Part shown: positions 34,549 to 44,280 of the stretch, one piece after another
Layout: every line of letters starts with the position of its first letter
Position numbering within the stretch: position 1 is the first letter of the stretch
DNA from: Chara braunii
Lineage: Eukaryota > Streptophyta > Charophyceae > Charales > Characeae
NCBI GenBank assembly: GCA_003427395.1
Contig: BFEA01000584.1
Coordinates: 65,910-129,909 of the forward strand
Length of the DNA stretch: 64,000 nucleotides
Reading direction: 5' to 3'
Program-made: the position numbers and the translations under genes
The notes under the pieces: generated by a model
The model's database searches: none
What the model was told of the DNA's origin: nothing
Seen by the model: only the letters and a program-made list of their open reading frames with translations

Positions 34549-35910
34549 TTCTAGTTGTTTATGATGTGAGGTGCATGCCTTTGAATTTTGAAGGAATTTT
34601 GCTAAGCCAAAGAGATGAAAAATCACCAAAGATGGCGGTGTCAAAACGTGCTCGCCCACTCACTATTTTTTTTTTTTTTTCACTTTTTGTTTTCACTGCA
34701 TTTTTTGACCTGAATAATTTTATTATTTTTTTAACTTTTTTCACGAGTTTTGTATTATATGAAATACAGATTTATAATTTTTCAGGGCATTTAACTAAGC
34801 TATAAAGAAGTTTTTAGGGCATTTGACTAAGCCAAAAATAATAAAAAATCCCTAAAAATGCAGGTGTCAAACTGGTATTCGCCCACTTATGGATTTTAAT
34901 TACCTTTCTATTTTTATTATTTTTATTATTATCATGGTTACCAGGCCGAACGTTCAGGGGTCCCCGGGCTAACCCCCGAACATTCGGGCATTCAAGGTCC
35001 TACTAGGGGGCCTAACCTAAAGGGGTCTGGCCCCCGCCAAAAAATATTTCGGGCCTTCAAAATATATATATATATATATTTTTTAATTTTGTTAGTGAAT
35101 TCTTTAGGACATGCGGTATACTCATATGAATTTTCAAGGCATTTTTCCAAGCCAAAACAAAAAGAAAAATCGCCAAAGATGCCGGTGTTAGAACATGCTC
35201 AGCTACTCAGTTTTGTTTTTTCCACTTTTCACTTTTTGTTGTGATTTTATTTTGATGCCTTAAATATTTTAATATTTTTTGAACTTTTTGCATGGTTTTT
35301 GCATTATGTGAAGCACACACATGTAAATTAGCAGGGCATTTGGCTATGCCAACAAAAAATAAAAAATCGCCAAAGATGGTGGTGTTGCAAACGGGTTTAT
35401 GCACTCACTAATTTTAATTATATAATTTCTCTTTTTATTTTTTTTTATTTTTTTTATTAGTGTTTTTTTTTTTTTTTTTTTTCCAAATTTGGTAAGCACT
35501 TTAGATATCATTCTTGGAAAAATGTTGTTTAGTTTATTTTTGTGCATAATGTATGTTTCTTTTCAGATTTTTTGAGTTTTTTTATTTTTTTATTTTATTT
35601 TTATTTTTCTGCGTTTGGCCCAAACGGCCGAATGGCCGAACGCATTCCCAAGGGGTCCTGTACGTTCAGGTGTTCAGCCCATCCCGAACGTCGGCCACCC
35701 TGATTATTATTATTTATTTTTTATATTTTATTTATATTTTTTAAAAATCAGTAAAAAAAATAGATTTAACGTTGAGGCAAATGTTGTTCATTTTATATTT
35801 TCGCAAAACAATTTTTTTTTTCTTTTTTTCAGGGTCCGCATTCGGCCCGAATGGCCAAACACAACTAAAGGGGGGCCTAAACAATCAGACACTCGGTTCA
35901 ACCGTTCAAC
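34431..35910. repeat. Repeating module: GC palindromic islands in AT-rich DNA
   Basis: The block GGTTACCAGGCCGAACGTTC occurs at 34431 and again at 34936. Each is followed by CCTAAAGGGG and GGCCCCCG, then AT-rich DNA, then a block with GGCATTT..CTAAGCC, AAAATCGCCAAAGATGG and GGTGTCAAA (about 34590, 34790, 35130 and 35325). Two more islands (about 35618 and 35836) contain CGGCC..GAATGGCC. The first island has the 12-bp palindrome CCGAACGTTCGG. Confidence 0.75.
34506..34551. repeat. TTA microsatellite
   Basis: Continuous (TTA)n inside the AT-rich module. Confidence 0.95.
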
Positions 35911-36579
35911 CCCTGTGAATACTAGATACTGTGATGTTTTTTTTATATTAGTGTTCAAACATTATTCTTTCAAGATAAATTTTACACACTTATTATATTT
36001 TGTTAGTTTTTCCTCTATAGTTGAAACTTGAAAATATATAGTCAAAAAGAATTTTTTTTTTTTTTTTTTTTGGAAAACGAGAACATTGCACTTTACAATT
36101 TTAATTATGACTGGGTTAGAACCGGTCATAATTTTAACTAACTTTTGCGTTTGAGATGCTAAAGATTTTGAACGGGGTAGAAGGATCGACTACTCCCTTC
36201 TTCATGATTTTGCAACTTCATGATCTTCGATATCTTTATGTCTTATCCATAATGATTAAGACTTCTTTTTTAATTTGATTGTAGTTAATTATTTACTATA
36301 TATCTTCTCATTTTGAATTTTCCTTTATACTTTATGTTTGTTTTTTCTTTATTGGTTTTGAGTTCTTTACAGTATAAACTTTATTTGAATTCTAAATGAT
36401 AATTAAAAAAACATATTACAATTAAAAAGAAGGTGGTGTGCGTATTTCATATAGGAATGTTGCTCTTACTTTACCAGGAGTAGGAGTTAGTTGATAGTTA
36501 ACGTCACGGTCACGGTCACGGTCCACCACACTGTAGATATAAGAAGCGAAAAGAGGAGTAGCATGACGTTCCGACCATG
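35911..36579. other. AT-rich, no gene seen
   Basis: Contains a T run (about 36051-36071) and a short (GTCACG)n-like stretch near 36503-36522. No coding or RNA signature. Confidence 0.4.
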
Positions 36580-36682
36580 CGATCACGAAGATCGGGCGAC
36601 CGGCAACGACCGCGTGAGGATTATTATGACCCCTGCTCAAGGATGATACGCATAAAATCGAGAAAATGATTCGTTTTTTTTT
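36580..36682 (+). pseudogene. U6 snRNA-derived sequence (copy a)
   Basis: From about 36605 it follows U6 snRNA: GAGGATTATTATGACCCCTG, then CTCAAGGATGATACGCATAA, then AATCGAGAAAATG and a T run like a polymerase III terminator. U6 pairs with U4 and U2 in the spliceosome. Here the ACAGAGA box and AGC triad are not preserved, so it is a relic. Confidence 0.65.
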
Positions 36683-36805
36683 ACGTTTTTTTTCTTTGTT
36701 TGATTCTATCTGAAAACGAACATTGATCTTTATTTTGATGGTGTCATGGTTGAGCAAGGAGGTGGTGGGAGTAACCGTTGGTTTAAGTCATGGGGGGGGG
36801 GGGGA

Positions 36806-36809
36806 ATAA

Positions 36810-36858
<49 letters not shown>

Positions 36859-36866
36859 TAATAATA
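36806..36866. repeat. AAT microsatellite
   Basis: A G run (about 36792-36804) followed by (AAT)n. Confidence 0.95.
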
Positions 36867-37017
36867 ATAACAATAAATGGAGAGTGTCAGAGGGAGTACT
36901 CTCCCGGGTGTCTAGGAGACTAGGAGTTGCAACTCCCAAGAAATCAGTCAGGCGTCTGTTTTTACGAGCGTCGGATTTATTTTTAACTTATTTTTTTTCC
37001 CTTTTCGGTTTGCGTGT

Positions 37018-37078
37018 TGTCGGTGCGAATACCCTTACAAGGGTATTTGCCATGGTTTTTGCAAGCAACAGAAAATAA
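37018..37078 (+). repeat. Conserved about 55-bp module, copy 2
   Basis: Contains GAATACCCTTACAAGGGTAT, whose halves AATACCCTT and AAGGGTATT are perfect inverted repeats, followed by CATGGTTTTTGCAAGCAACA. Same family as 33727-33790 and 38660-38722. Confidence 0.8.
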
Positions 37079-37427
37079 GTTTGGTTTAAAGTTTAAGTGT
37101 ACCGCACGAGGTGCGGCTGCGTCTGTGGTTTACGTTGACTAAACGGTTAGCTACAGTAGAGGGTGTGTGGGCGTGTAGACTTAAGGCGCGAGTGATCTCT
37201 TCTCCTGTTGATAATTGAACAATCGGCGTGATGGCGGGCCGTGATTTTATTTTCTGATTAAACTATGACCGAAAATATTTTGTTTCTTGATTGGTGCGCT
37301 TGCCTGTAACCTGTGTGTATGCGTGGAGGACGGCGTCGACAACAATGTGATTTTGAAAACGTTTCGGTAGATCTGAGTGTCGCGCAGTATTAGTTTATTT
37401 AGGTGTCCGTCAAAGCTAGACCCATCC
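37079..37427. other. No gene seen
   Basis: Moderate GC content with no recognisable coding or RNA signature. Confidence 0.4.
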
Positions 37428-37590
37428 TTAGGCCTAGCACTAGCGATTATAACGTCGGACTTTCATCAAAGAGGTTCAGGGATCGATGTCGAGTGATGAC
37501 GACGCGGGGATATCATAGTAGCGCGAAGGGACCGAGTGGTTGGGAGCCCGACGTGTCTATCCCCTGTGGTTTTGTCGCGGCGGCGTCAGA
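37428..37590 (+). mobile_element. SINE-like element, copy 1 (tRNA-derived head)
   Basis: GCACTAGCGATTATAACG, GGACTTTCATCAAAGAGG and TTCAGGGATCGATGTC line up with the tRNA-like head at 39105-39170. Shared downstream blocks include AGCGCGAAGG and GTCTATCCCCTGTGGTTTTG. It is more degraded than the 39-kb copy. Confidence 0.4.
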
Positions 37591-38659
37591 ACAGTGCTAG
37601 CATATTCGTTTTCCTTATTCATCATATTCTGACGCTTAAAAGTTTCTACATATTTTTATTTATTGTAGCATTATTATCTTGCTTCATCATTCTTTGACTC
37701 ATACGCAACGTTGGATTTGGAGGTTGTCGCGGTGGTCAAGGACCTTGAGTGGGTGCCTCCTTGATTGACCTACGGGTTCGTGTGTGTTTGGGATGTTGGC
37801 GAGGGGCTTTTTACGCCGCCGTGTCAAAACGTGCACAAAAGAGTTCAACGTGCATGCAAGTGTGGGTGATTGGCCCACGAGGTGGAGCCTCAAGGGACCT
37901 GGGCGGCGCGGGCCCGTTGTGGGTGCCCAGACCGTTGTCCATGATTTGTTGAGCGAGGTTTAAGTGTGTGCATGTCGTTGGGACGTGAAAGATGGCAGGC
38001 CACGCACCGGGATAGGCCGTGGACGGCAAGGGCCAGCCACATGGAGCCCTTCCCCACCTCGGTTTTTAAAGTTCTCATAAGAACATTTGCTACCACCGTA
38101 GAGAGGACTGTCGGGCCTAGTCCACCAAGGCCCACGATAGGCAGCAGGGCACGCAGTGACAGGCCATCTGAGTGACCAGCCGTCTGAGAGGGAGCTGGTT
38201 GCTGGGGGCCCGAGGTGGCAGTAGGCTCCGCATAGGCTAAGCCGACCGAGGGAGGTTGTGGCGACAGCCTGCCGAACAACGTCGGACTCAGGAATAGGCG
38301 GTGAGAGGTTATACGGACCAGACTCGGAGTAGTTGGCTCTTCTTCACGATCTGCCTTAGGATAGCAGAAACCGTCGGGAAGTCTTCGTCGAAGCGCTGAG
38401 GGGAGCCGCTACCGAGCCCCGCTAATCTCAAGGAGAGGATCGAGAGAACAGTCGACGAAGGGGACGCTGGGAACAAGTAGAATCGGGCCATAGTGATTGT
38501 TGGGCGCCGCACTAGAAGCAGTGGGGCAAGGCGAGGCAGCGCAGCTACGGGCACTAAGGCAGCAGGAGTGACGAGCGGCGGGGGAACAGGCAAACAAAGA
38601 GAATGAATCCCGACACGAAGTCACACAGGATGCATGCGGGACATAAGGAATGGCTATGG
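37591..38659. other. No gene seen
   Basis: GC-moderate sequence without repeats or protein-like frames that I can support. Confidence 0.35.
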
Positions 38660-38722
38660 CGGTGTCGGCGCGAATACCCTTACAAGGGTATCCGCCCTGG
38701 TTTTTGCAAGTGACAGAAAGGC
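38660..38722 (+). repeat. Conserved about 55-bp module, copy 3
   Basis: GAATACCCTTACAAGGGTAT followed by CCGCCCTGGTTTTTGCAAGT. The plus frame reads VGANTLTRVSALVFASDRK. The same frame is readable in the other two copies (VGANTLTRVFAMVFASNRK and VGANTLTRLSALGFASVRN). Confidence 0.8.
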
Positions 38723-39104
38723 TTGGTCAAATTGGATCGTTGAGTGCCTGCGCGGAAACGTGGTGATTATCCGCACACAGGCTAAGGTTTATCCGAGTAG
38801 GAAGGGTGAGTGGGCGCACAGTTTTTAGGCGCGCGTGTGATTTTGTCGTCCAAATTAATCGTGACGCCGGCATAATTATCCGGCCCGATTTTGTATGTCG
38901 GGTAGACAGAGGATTAAGACGTTTTTTTGGTCGGCGGTAGATTCGGCACGCGGAGCGGCGTAAGTGGTGGCCGCGGCGCAGCCTGTGCAAGGCGGCGTGG
39001 ATACTCGGCGGCCGCGCGCATGGTCGAAGGAGAGGCTTCGGACGTTTTCCCAGCCTTTAAACGGCAGGGCGCACCGTTTTACATTGGATTCCGCGCGGGC
39101 TAAT

Positions 39105-39265
39105 TCTTTAGCCCTATAGGGTATGACATTGGGCTTCCGCGATGGAGGTACGAGGTTCGAGACCAGCAGGCGACAACGCGGGAGCAAAGGAGCGCGAAGG
39201 AGCCGATGGGGTTGAGGGCCGAAGGGGCTATCCCCCTCAGTTTTTGCTAACAAATGCAATGACAG
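39105..39265 (+). mobile_element. SINE-like element, copy 2 (tRNA-derived head)
   Basis: GGTTCGAGACC at 39154-39164 fits the polymerase III B box exactly. Upstream TATAGGGTATGACATTGG lies where an A box belongs. The element continues through AGCGCGAAGGAGCCG to GGGCTATCCCCCTCAGTTTT, and its 3' part resembles the conserved module at 38660. No target duplication defined. Confidence 0.5.
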
Positions 39266-39644
39266 GCCCGACCACGGGGCTGGTGAGGGGGCTAGCAGGC
39301 CGTTAGGTTCCCAAATATCCGCTTCATTTCCTCCGCAGTCTTTTCCCTTGGTTTGTCTCGCTCGTTGTTGTGGTAGGGATTACCAGTGAGGGGCCAGGCT
39401 CAGCAGATATAGCCTTTGGGCTGCTGGGCAAATGCCTTGTGCTAAACCGGAAGGGACCGTCGTTTTTCTCCAAAAGGGGGGAATGACGCGGGGAAGGTCC
39501 ACGTGATAATTGCGAGAGGCATGATATATGCAACGAGAGGGAATATATGCGAATCCGGGAGTGAACCCGGACTCAAACTGGCCCAGGCGCACGGCGGAGG
39601 GTGGCCTCCGGTAGGGTCGCGGGCCACGACGTCACGCGAAATCC

Positions 39645-39735
39645 TACAAGGCATCGGGCAAGGTGGAACGATATGGGAGAGATTCGCTTAGCCCCTGCGC
39701 AAGGCTGGCGCGCATAGATCCTAAAACGTGGGCCA
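39645..39735 (+). pseudogene. U6 snRNA-derived sequence (copy b)
   Basis: GGAACGATATGGGAGAGATT followed by AGCCCCTGCGCAAGG and CGCGCATAGATCC follows U6 order and spacing. The region that would hold ACAGAGA is altered. Confidence 0.6.
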
Positions 39736-39810
39736 GATTCGGGAGTTACGGGAAAGACAGTATTGCGGCCGCGCGAACCCCGAGGAGCCGCGGGGCGTTA
39801 CCCGACCAAA

Positions 39811-39905
39811 AAGTCCTTCGGGGCATCTGTTAAAAATTGGGAACAGTATAGGGAAGATTAGTGTGGCCCCTGCGCAAGGGATGATAGGTGTAAAATGGGA
39901 AAAAG
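39811..39905 (+). pseudogene. U6 snRNA-derived sequence (copy c)
   Basis: Near full-length: 5' stem-loop GTCCTTCGGGGC, then TTAAAAATTGGGAACAG, GGGAAGATTAGTGTGG, CCCCTGCGCAAGGGATGA, and an A/G-rich end. The 5' stem matches the plant-type U6 stem (CCTTCGGGG). The ACAGAGA box reads ATAGGGA, the ISL bulge region has extra bases, and there is no T-run terminator, so it is probably non-functional. Confidence 0.8.
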
Positions 39906-40010
39906 GGGGGACGGGTCTGCCCGAATCTGGCCTCGAGAGGGAGCCAGGTCCGTGCGCCCCATTGTTGAGGCAGGGTGGTACCGGGAGTTGCCCGAACTCA
40001 GAGGAGTCGA

Positions 40011-40092
40011 GTCCTTCGGGGCACCCGTTAAGACTAGGACAAAACAGAGAAGATTTGTGTGGCACCTGCGCAAGGCTGATCTGCATAAAACA
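40011..40092 (+). pseudogene. U6 snRNA-derived sequence (copy d)
   Basis: Starts GTCCTTCGGGGCACCCG, about 200 bp after copy c. It keeps ACAGAGAAGATT with an intact ACAGAGA box and CCTGCGCAAGG, but GATTAGCATGGCC is changed to GATTTGTGTGGCA and the 3' end has degraded. No T-run terminator. Confidence 0.75.
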
Positions 40093-40399
40093 GGCGGACT
40101 CTCGTCCTTTCCGATTGTTGTCGGGGTCTTTGGACGAGCTAGCCATTGCGCAAATCAGATCGGTGTATGGCGGGCGGGTGTACTGCGCCGATTCTCGTTG
40201 ACGTCAATGAGTGCGGGATGTCGAGGAAGAGTGGGTATGGCGGGAGGAGTAGCTGTCCGACTGTATTTTAGCCGTTTTCTGTAGCCCAGATTGCGGGATG
40301 GGGGTTTTTGGCGTAAGGCGAAGTGATTGGCGTGGTCAGATTCGGTAGCGGGTTAGTGGTTAGTAAGCTAGTAGGAAAGAGAGTGCGCGGTGGTGTCGT
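40093..40399. other. No gene seen
   Basis: Transition from the U6 cluster into long repeat copy A. No coding or RNA signature. Confidence 0.35.
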
Positions 40400-42374
40400 G
40401 TAGTTCGGGTATGGCGGAAGTGAAGGTGGTGAGTCTCGACCATTCCATGATGGAATCGGCCGAGGTAAGATCCTAGACCAGGGTTTCTAGACAGGGTGAG
40501 TCTGATGGTGTTAGTGGTTTTGGGACTAGTTGTGTAGTAATGGAGTCAGATAGGGAAGGCATTGCGCGACGGTGGCCGGAAGGAAGTGGTAATGGTTGTT
40601 GAGATCGAAGATCTCTCCCACCACTTAGCGAAGACAGGCTGGGTCAGATTCGAAGTTGGGGTTCTGGGCCATGGCGGATAGGATGGCGGTGTTAGTTTTA
40701 GTGGGAGGGTGCTAGTGGTAGTGCTGCGAACATTGGGCTGAGCGGTGGCTACGGGGAGCAAGTGAGGAGATGAAGGATGCATCGAGTCATGTTTTGGCTA
40801 TAGATTCATTCGAGTTCTGGTCATCCTTTCGACAGCAGTAGCGGGGTGCGAGCCGAGGGAGTGGGGACTGGCCTGCAGGCCGCTGTGTCGCCCAAACTGT
40901 CGATGGAAGTAGCATTTCTCCAAAAACTTTGTGCACATGGTTAGGCGGCAATGTATCTTCCGTGTTCTAGCGGAAGATTCATTCGACTCTTGCTATCCCT
41001 GTCGGAGGACTGGCGTGAGGCAGGGCAGCGAGGGTGGAGACTTACGTGTTGGGCAGTGTGTGCTAGTGGGAGCAAGGGTTCGTTTTGAATGGTGTAATTT
41101 TGTTATGGTAAAGGGGCTGCGTGCTGAGTACCAGGGGAGCACGACCATGTACTAAACCGGGTGGTATACATACCGACTAGGCGAGGTAGTATGAAACCAG
41201 CGAAGGCTCGGGGCCTTGTCAGAAGATCATGCGTTGGCCAACCTGCCGAAGTGAAGTAACGGGCTAGCTTCAAGGGGCAAAAACCGGTGGCTGGCTAATG
41301 TAGTGTTATTACTACAGCCTGAGGGGGATCCGCCGATATGTCGAGCTTACTGCAATATTGGGACCGATCACTGGGTTTCGTACCAATTGTCTCAGCACGG
41401 TGGCTGTTAGTCGCAGTGTAGTGCGGCATGGACAAGTTGGAGGGCAAGCCACAGCATCGATTGTTGGCGTTGGGATTCTGGGCTGGTACAACTATGTGAC
41501 CCGCTGTATGCTCGGTTGCCGTGTACATAGCAAATTGTCTCAGCAATACTCCTGCTGCAGCGGCTGCTGTACCTATTACGGATTGCTGCCCTACTGCTGG
41601 TACGACTGAGCCGGACGTCACTAATAGCTGCTGCAGTTGGACTTGGCAGCTGCCATATGATTGTTGTGTTGCGGCGGGATCTAGTGACCGGAGTGAGAAG
41701 TAAGGAAGAGGTATGTGCATTAAGCTGCGGTTGCCGCAGCAGGTTATGACCGTTACTGAGCGGCGGTCCATTGCCGCAAAGACAATCTGGTGAAGGGGGC
41801 TGTTGCAGTTGAGCCTGATCGTTGTCGCTATTGTTGGTGGTATCATGAGCAGGACGACTGTTTAGAACCGCGTGATTGCGATTTCGCCATGAAAAAAAAT
41901 GAGGGCGTGGTATAAGGAGAAGTGACAGAACTGCAAGGAAGGGGTTATTGCGGCGACAAGAAGCGCTGTGAGAGTATTATTTCTAGGCAGTCTGACTCTT
42001 GGTTGACCAAGCTGTTGCGGTTGATTGACCGCCATTGTGGGGCCCTCGGGCGTCAAAGGATTGAAGGCCCTCTCATGCAAATCTGAGTGCATCTCCCTTG
42101 GATCTGAGAGTCCCAGAAAAAAAATTCTCTTTCTGTCCTTCTCCCTCTAAGTCTAGTCTCTTGGTTCTGAGAGGAAGGCGGCAGGCGGGGCTTGCAACCC
42201 GTAATCCGTGCCAAGGCCTCCGTGGGAGGTTCGCCCCACCGATTGCGGGAGCTCTGCCGAGACTCAGGAGGAGTCCTGGAGGCAGGGAACTGAGTGGTAA
42301 TTCCCTGACCCCCTCTATAAACCCCACTATAACCCCTAGTTGTATATCCTTCTATGGTTTGACTAAGTGTATTG

Positions 42375-42641
42375 CGTGGATCCTGTACTCTGATTTTGGT
42401 TCGACTTTCAGAACTTGAATTCAGACTAAGTAAAGNNNNNNNNNNNNNNNNNNNNNNNNNNNNNNNNNNNNNNNNNNNNNNNNNNNNNNNNNNNNNNNNN
42501 NNNNNNNNNNNNNNNNNNNNNNNNNNNNNNNNNNNNNNNNNNNNNNNNNNNNNNNNNNNNNNNNNNNNNNNNNNNNNNNNCGTGGATCCTGTACTCTGAT
42601 TTTGGTTTGACTTTCAGAACTTGAATTCAGACTAAGTAAAG
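42375..42641. repeat. 61-bp repeat on both sides of the assembly gap
   Basis: 42375-42435 and 42581-42641 are the same 61 bases except for one C/T difference. They abut the gap on both sides. Confidence 0.95.
42436..42580. other. Assembly gap (145 N)
   Basis: 145 consecutive unknown bases. Confidence 1.
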
Positions 42642-42771
42642 GAATATGTGTGTAAGGTCAGTTTCAATTTTGTTGATTGTCTGAAAGCAAATTGTAAACA
42701 AAAGGGATTGCATCTGGGGGAAGGTTGGGAGGAAAGCAGTATCATGTACGATTGATTGGGTCGTTAAGGCA

Positions 42772-43710
42772 GGGAGGTCCCCATAAGTTTGGGGAAGCCC
42801 AGCGCTTTGCTTACTTTAGTTTTGCATGGAGCAATCATGCCGCTCTATAAGTTTAGGTGGCCTGAACGCTCTGAAGGCTGGGAAGTCCCCATAAGTTTGG
42901 GGAGACCCGGTGTTGTGAATTGCATGGAGGGTCAGGACGCTCTATAAGTTTAGGTGACCTGACTGCTCTGACGTGTGAGGGCTTGATTGTGGATGGTTTT
43001 CAAGAACCCAGGGCACTCTATAAGTTTAGGTACCTTGGGTTGCCTTGTTTACTTGGGGGTTCTTCCAGTTTCTTTGGTTCTGAGCGAGGAGGTCTGAACC
43101 GCTCTATAAGTTTAGGTGGTTCAGCCCTTCCCCTGTTTTGTTCTGAGGGGATATTTCTGGCAGGAGGCAGACCACTGTATAAGTTTAGGTGGCCTGGCCT
43201 ACTGCCTCGCACAGACTGGATAAGAGGGGAACGAATCTGGCAGAGGATCGGACCGCTCTATAAGTTTAGGTAGTCTGACCCAATGTCTTGCACATGATTG
43301 AACCCAATGGTTATAATTTGGTTATATTATATTACTATGTTATTAAGAACAGGCTAGTCAGATTGCTCTATAAGCTTAGGTAGCCTGGCTATAGCTTATC
43401 ACAACTGAAGAGAGTATAAGTAAGAGATATAACTGAGGGTAAACTTGGGCAGGCTGAGCAGTGTTCTAAGTTGAGCGGCTCAGCCCTATGTCCATTTTGA
43501 AGATTAAGTTCATAGATATATATATAACCAGGCTATTTGAACAGCTCAGGGCGACTAGAGTGATCTAGTCATATGCCCAAAGAAGAGAGAAGTAGTTGTG
43601 TCCTCTGTTCCGTATATATTTGGCTAAGTCAGATGCGCTCTATAAGTTTAGGTGATCTGACTTTAGGCCTGACTAAGTTGGGCGCGCTCTGTAAGTTCAG
43701 GTGGCCTGAC
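42772..43710 (+). repeat. Array of twelve hairpins with constant loop and covarying stems
   Basis: Nine units share a core close to GCTCTATAAGTTTAGGT. Two (42772-42800 and 42880-42908) use the variant CCCCATAAGTTTGGGG, and one (43452-43485) has a degenerate core. The flanking arms differ between units but pair within each: GTCAGG/CCTGAC (42931-42963), AACCCA/TGGGTT (43005-43041), CTGAACC/GGTTCAG (43094-43124), TCGGAC/GTCTGA (43248-43278), GGCTGAGC/GCTCAGCC, AAGTCAGAT/ATCTGACTT (43626-43663) and GTTGGGC/GCCTGAC (43677-43710, two G-U pairs). Weaker units lie at 42839-42861, 43165-43200 and 43355-43391. Spacing is irregular (about 35-180 bp). The array is absent from the matching part of copy B. 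I know no family with this pattern. Confidence 0.85.
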
Positions 43711-43944
43711 GTACGCATTACGTAAGTTGGGTATAAAGGGGTAACTCACAGAGGGAGCATAAACTATCGTTTGCTAAGAACTTGGGGTTGGTGAGAGTAC
43801 TTACCTTTTTCAAGTTGACAGGTAGTTGCTTAAAAGGCTCGCCCCGTGCTAGAGCGATAGGAATTAGCTCAATTCCTGCATTTTTCTGAGCTAAGTTTTT
43901 TTCTTAGATCAATTCTTGCATTTTCTGGGATCTTTTGTTATACT

Positions 43945-44280
43945 TGGCTTTGTATAAATTTTGGTAAGTTACTTTCTCTACGGGAAGCGCTGCCGAAATT
44001 TTTGCAAATCCAAAGAGTTAATCAAATTTTGACTTTCAAAGATCCAACTTGTCTAAAGTTCATACATGGCTTAGTAAAAATCTGGAAAGTCTCATTTTCT
44101 AAAGGGAGTGCTACCCAAATTTTTGCTAAATCAGGGAGTTAGACAAAATTGGACTTTGAAAACTCAAAGGCTATTTCTGTTTTCATATTTGGGCTGATAT
44201 AAATTCTGAAAAGACATTTTTCCTACGCGAAGCGCTGCCGAAATTTTCTTAGTTTAAAGGAGATAGATTATATTTTGATA
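43945..44280 (+). repeat. 123-bp subrepeats in copy A, order 1-2-1
   Basis: Landmarks GGGAAGCGCTGCCGAAATTT (43982), GGGAGTGCTACCCAAATTT (44104) and GCGAAGCGCTGCCGAAATTT (44227) are spaced 122-123 bp. The first and third are type 1, the second is type 2. Confidence 0.85.

Noticed and set aside
36746-37078. Ile/Asn-rich open frame
   Set aside because: Mostly translation of a G run and an AAT microsatellite. Only its last part overlaps the conserved 55-bp module.
39811-39905. Functional U6 snRNA gene
   Set aside because: The ACAGAGA box is altered and there is no T-run terminator, so I list it as a derived copy.
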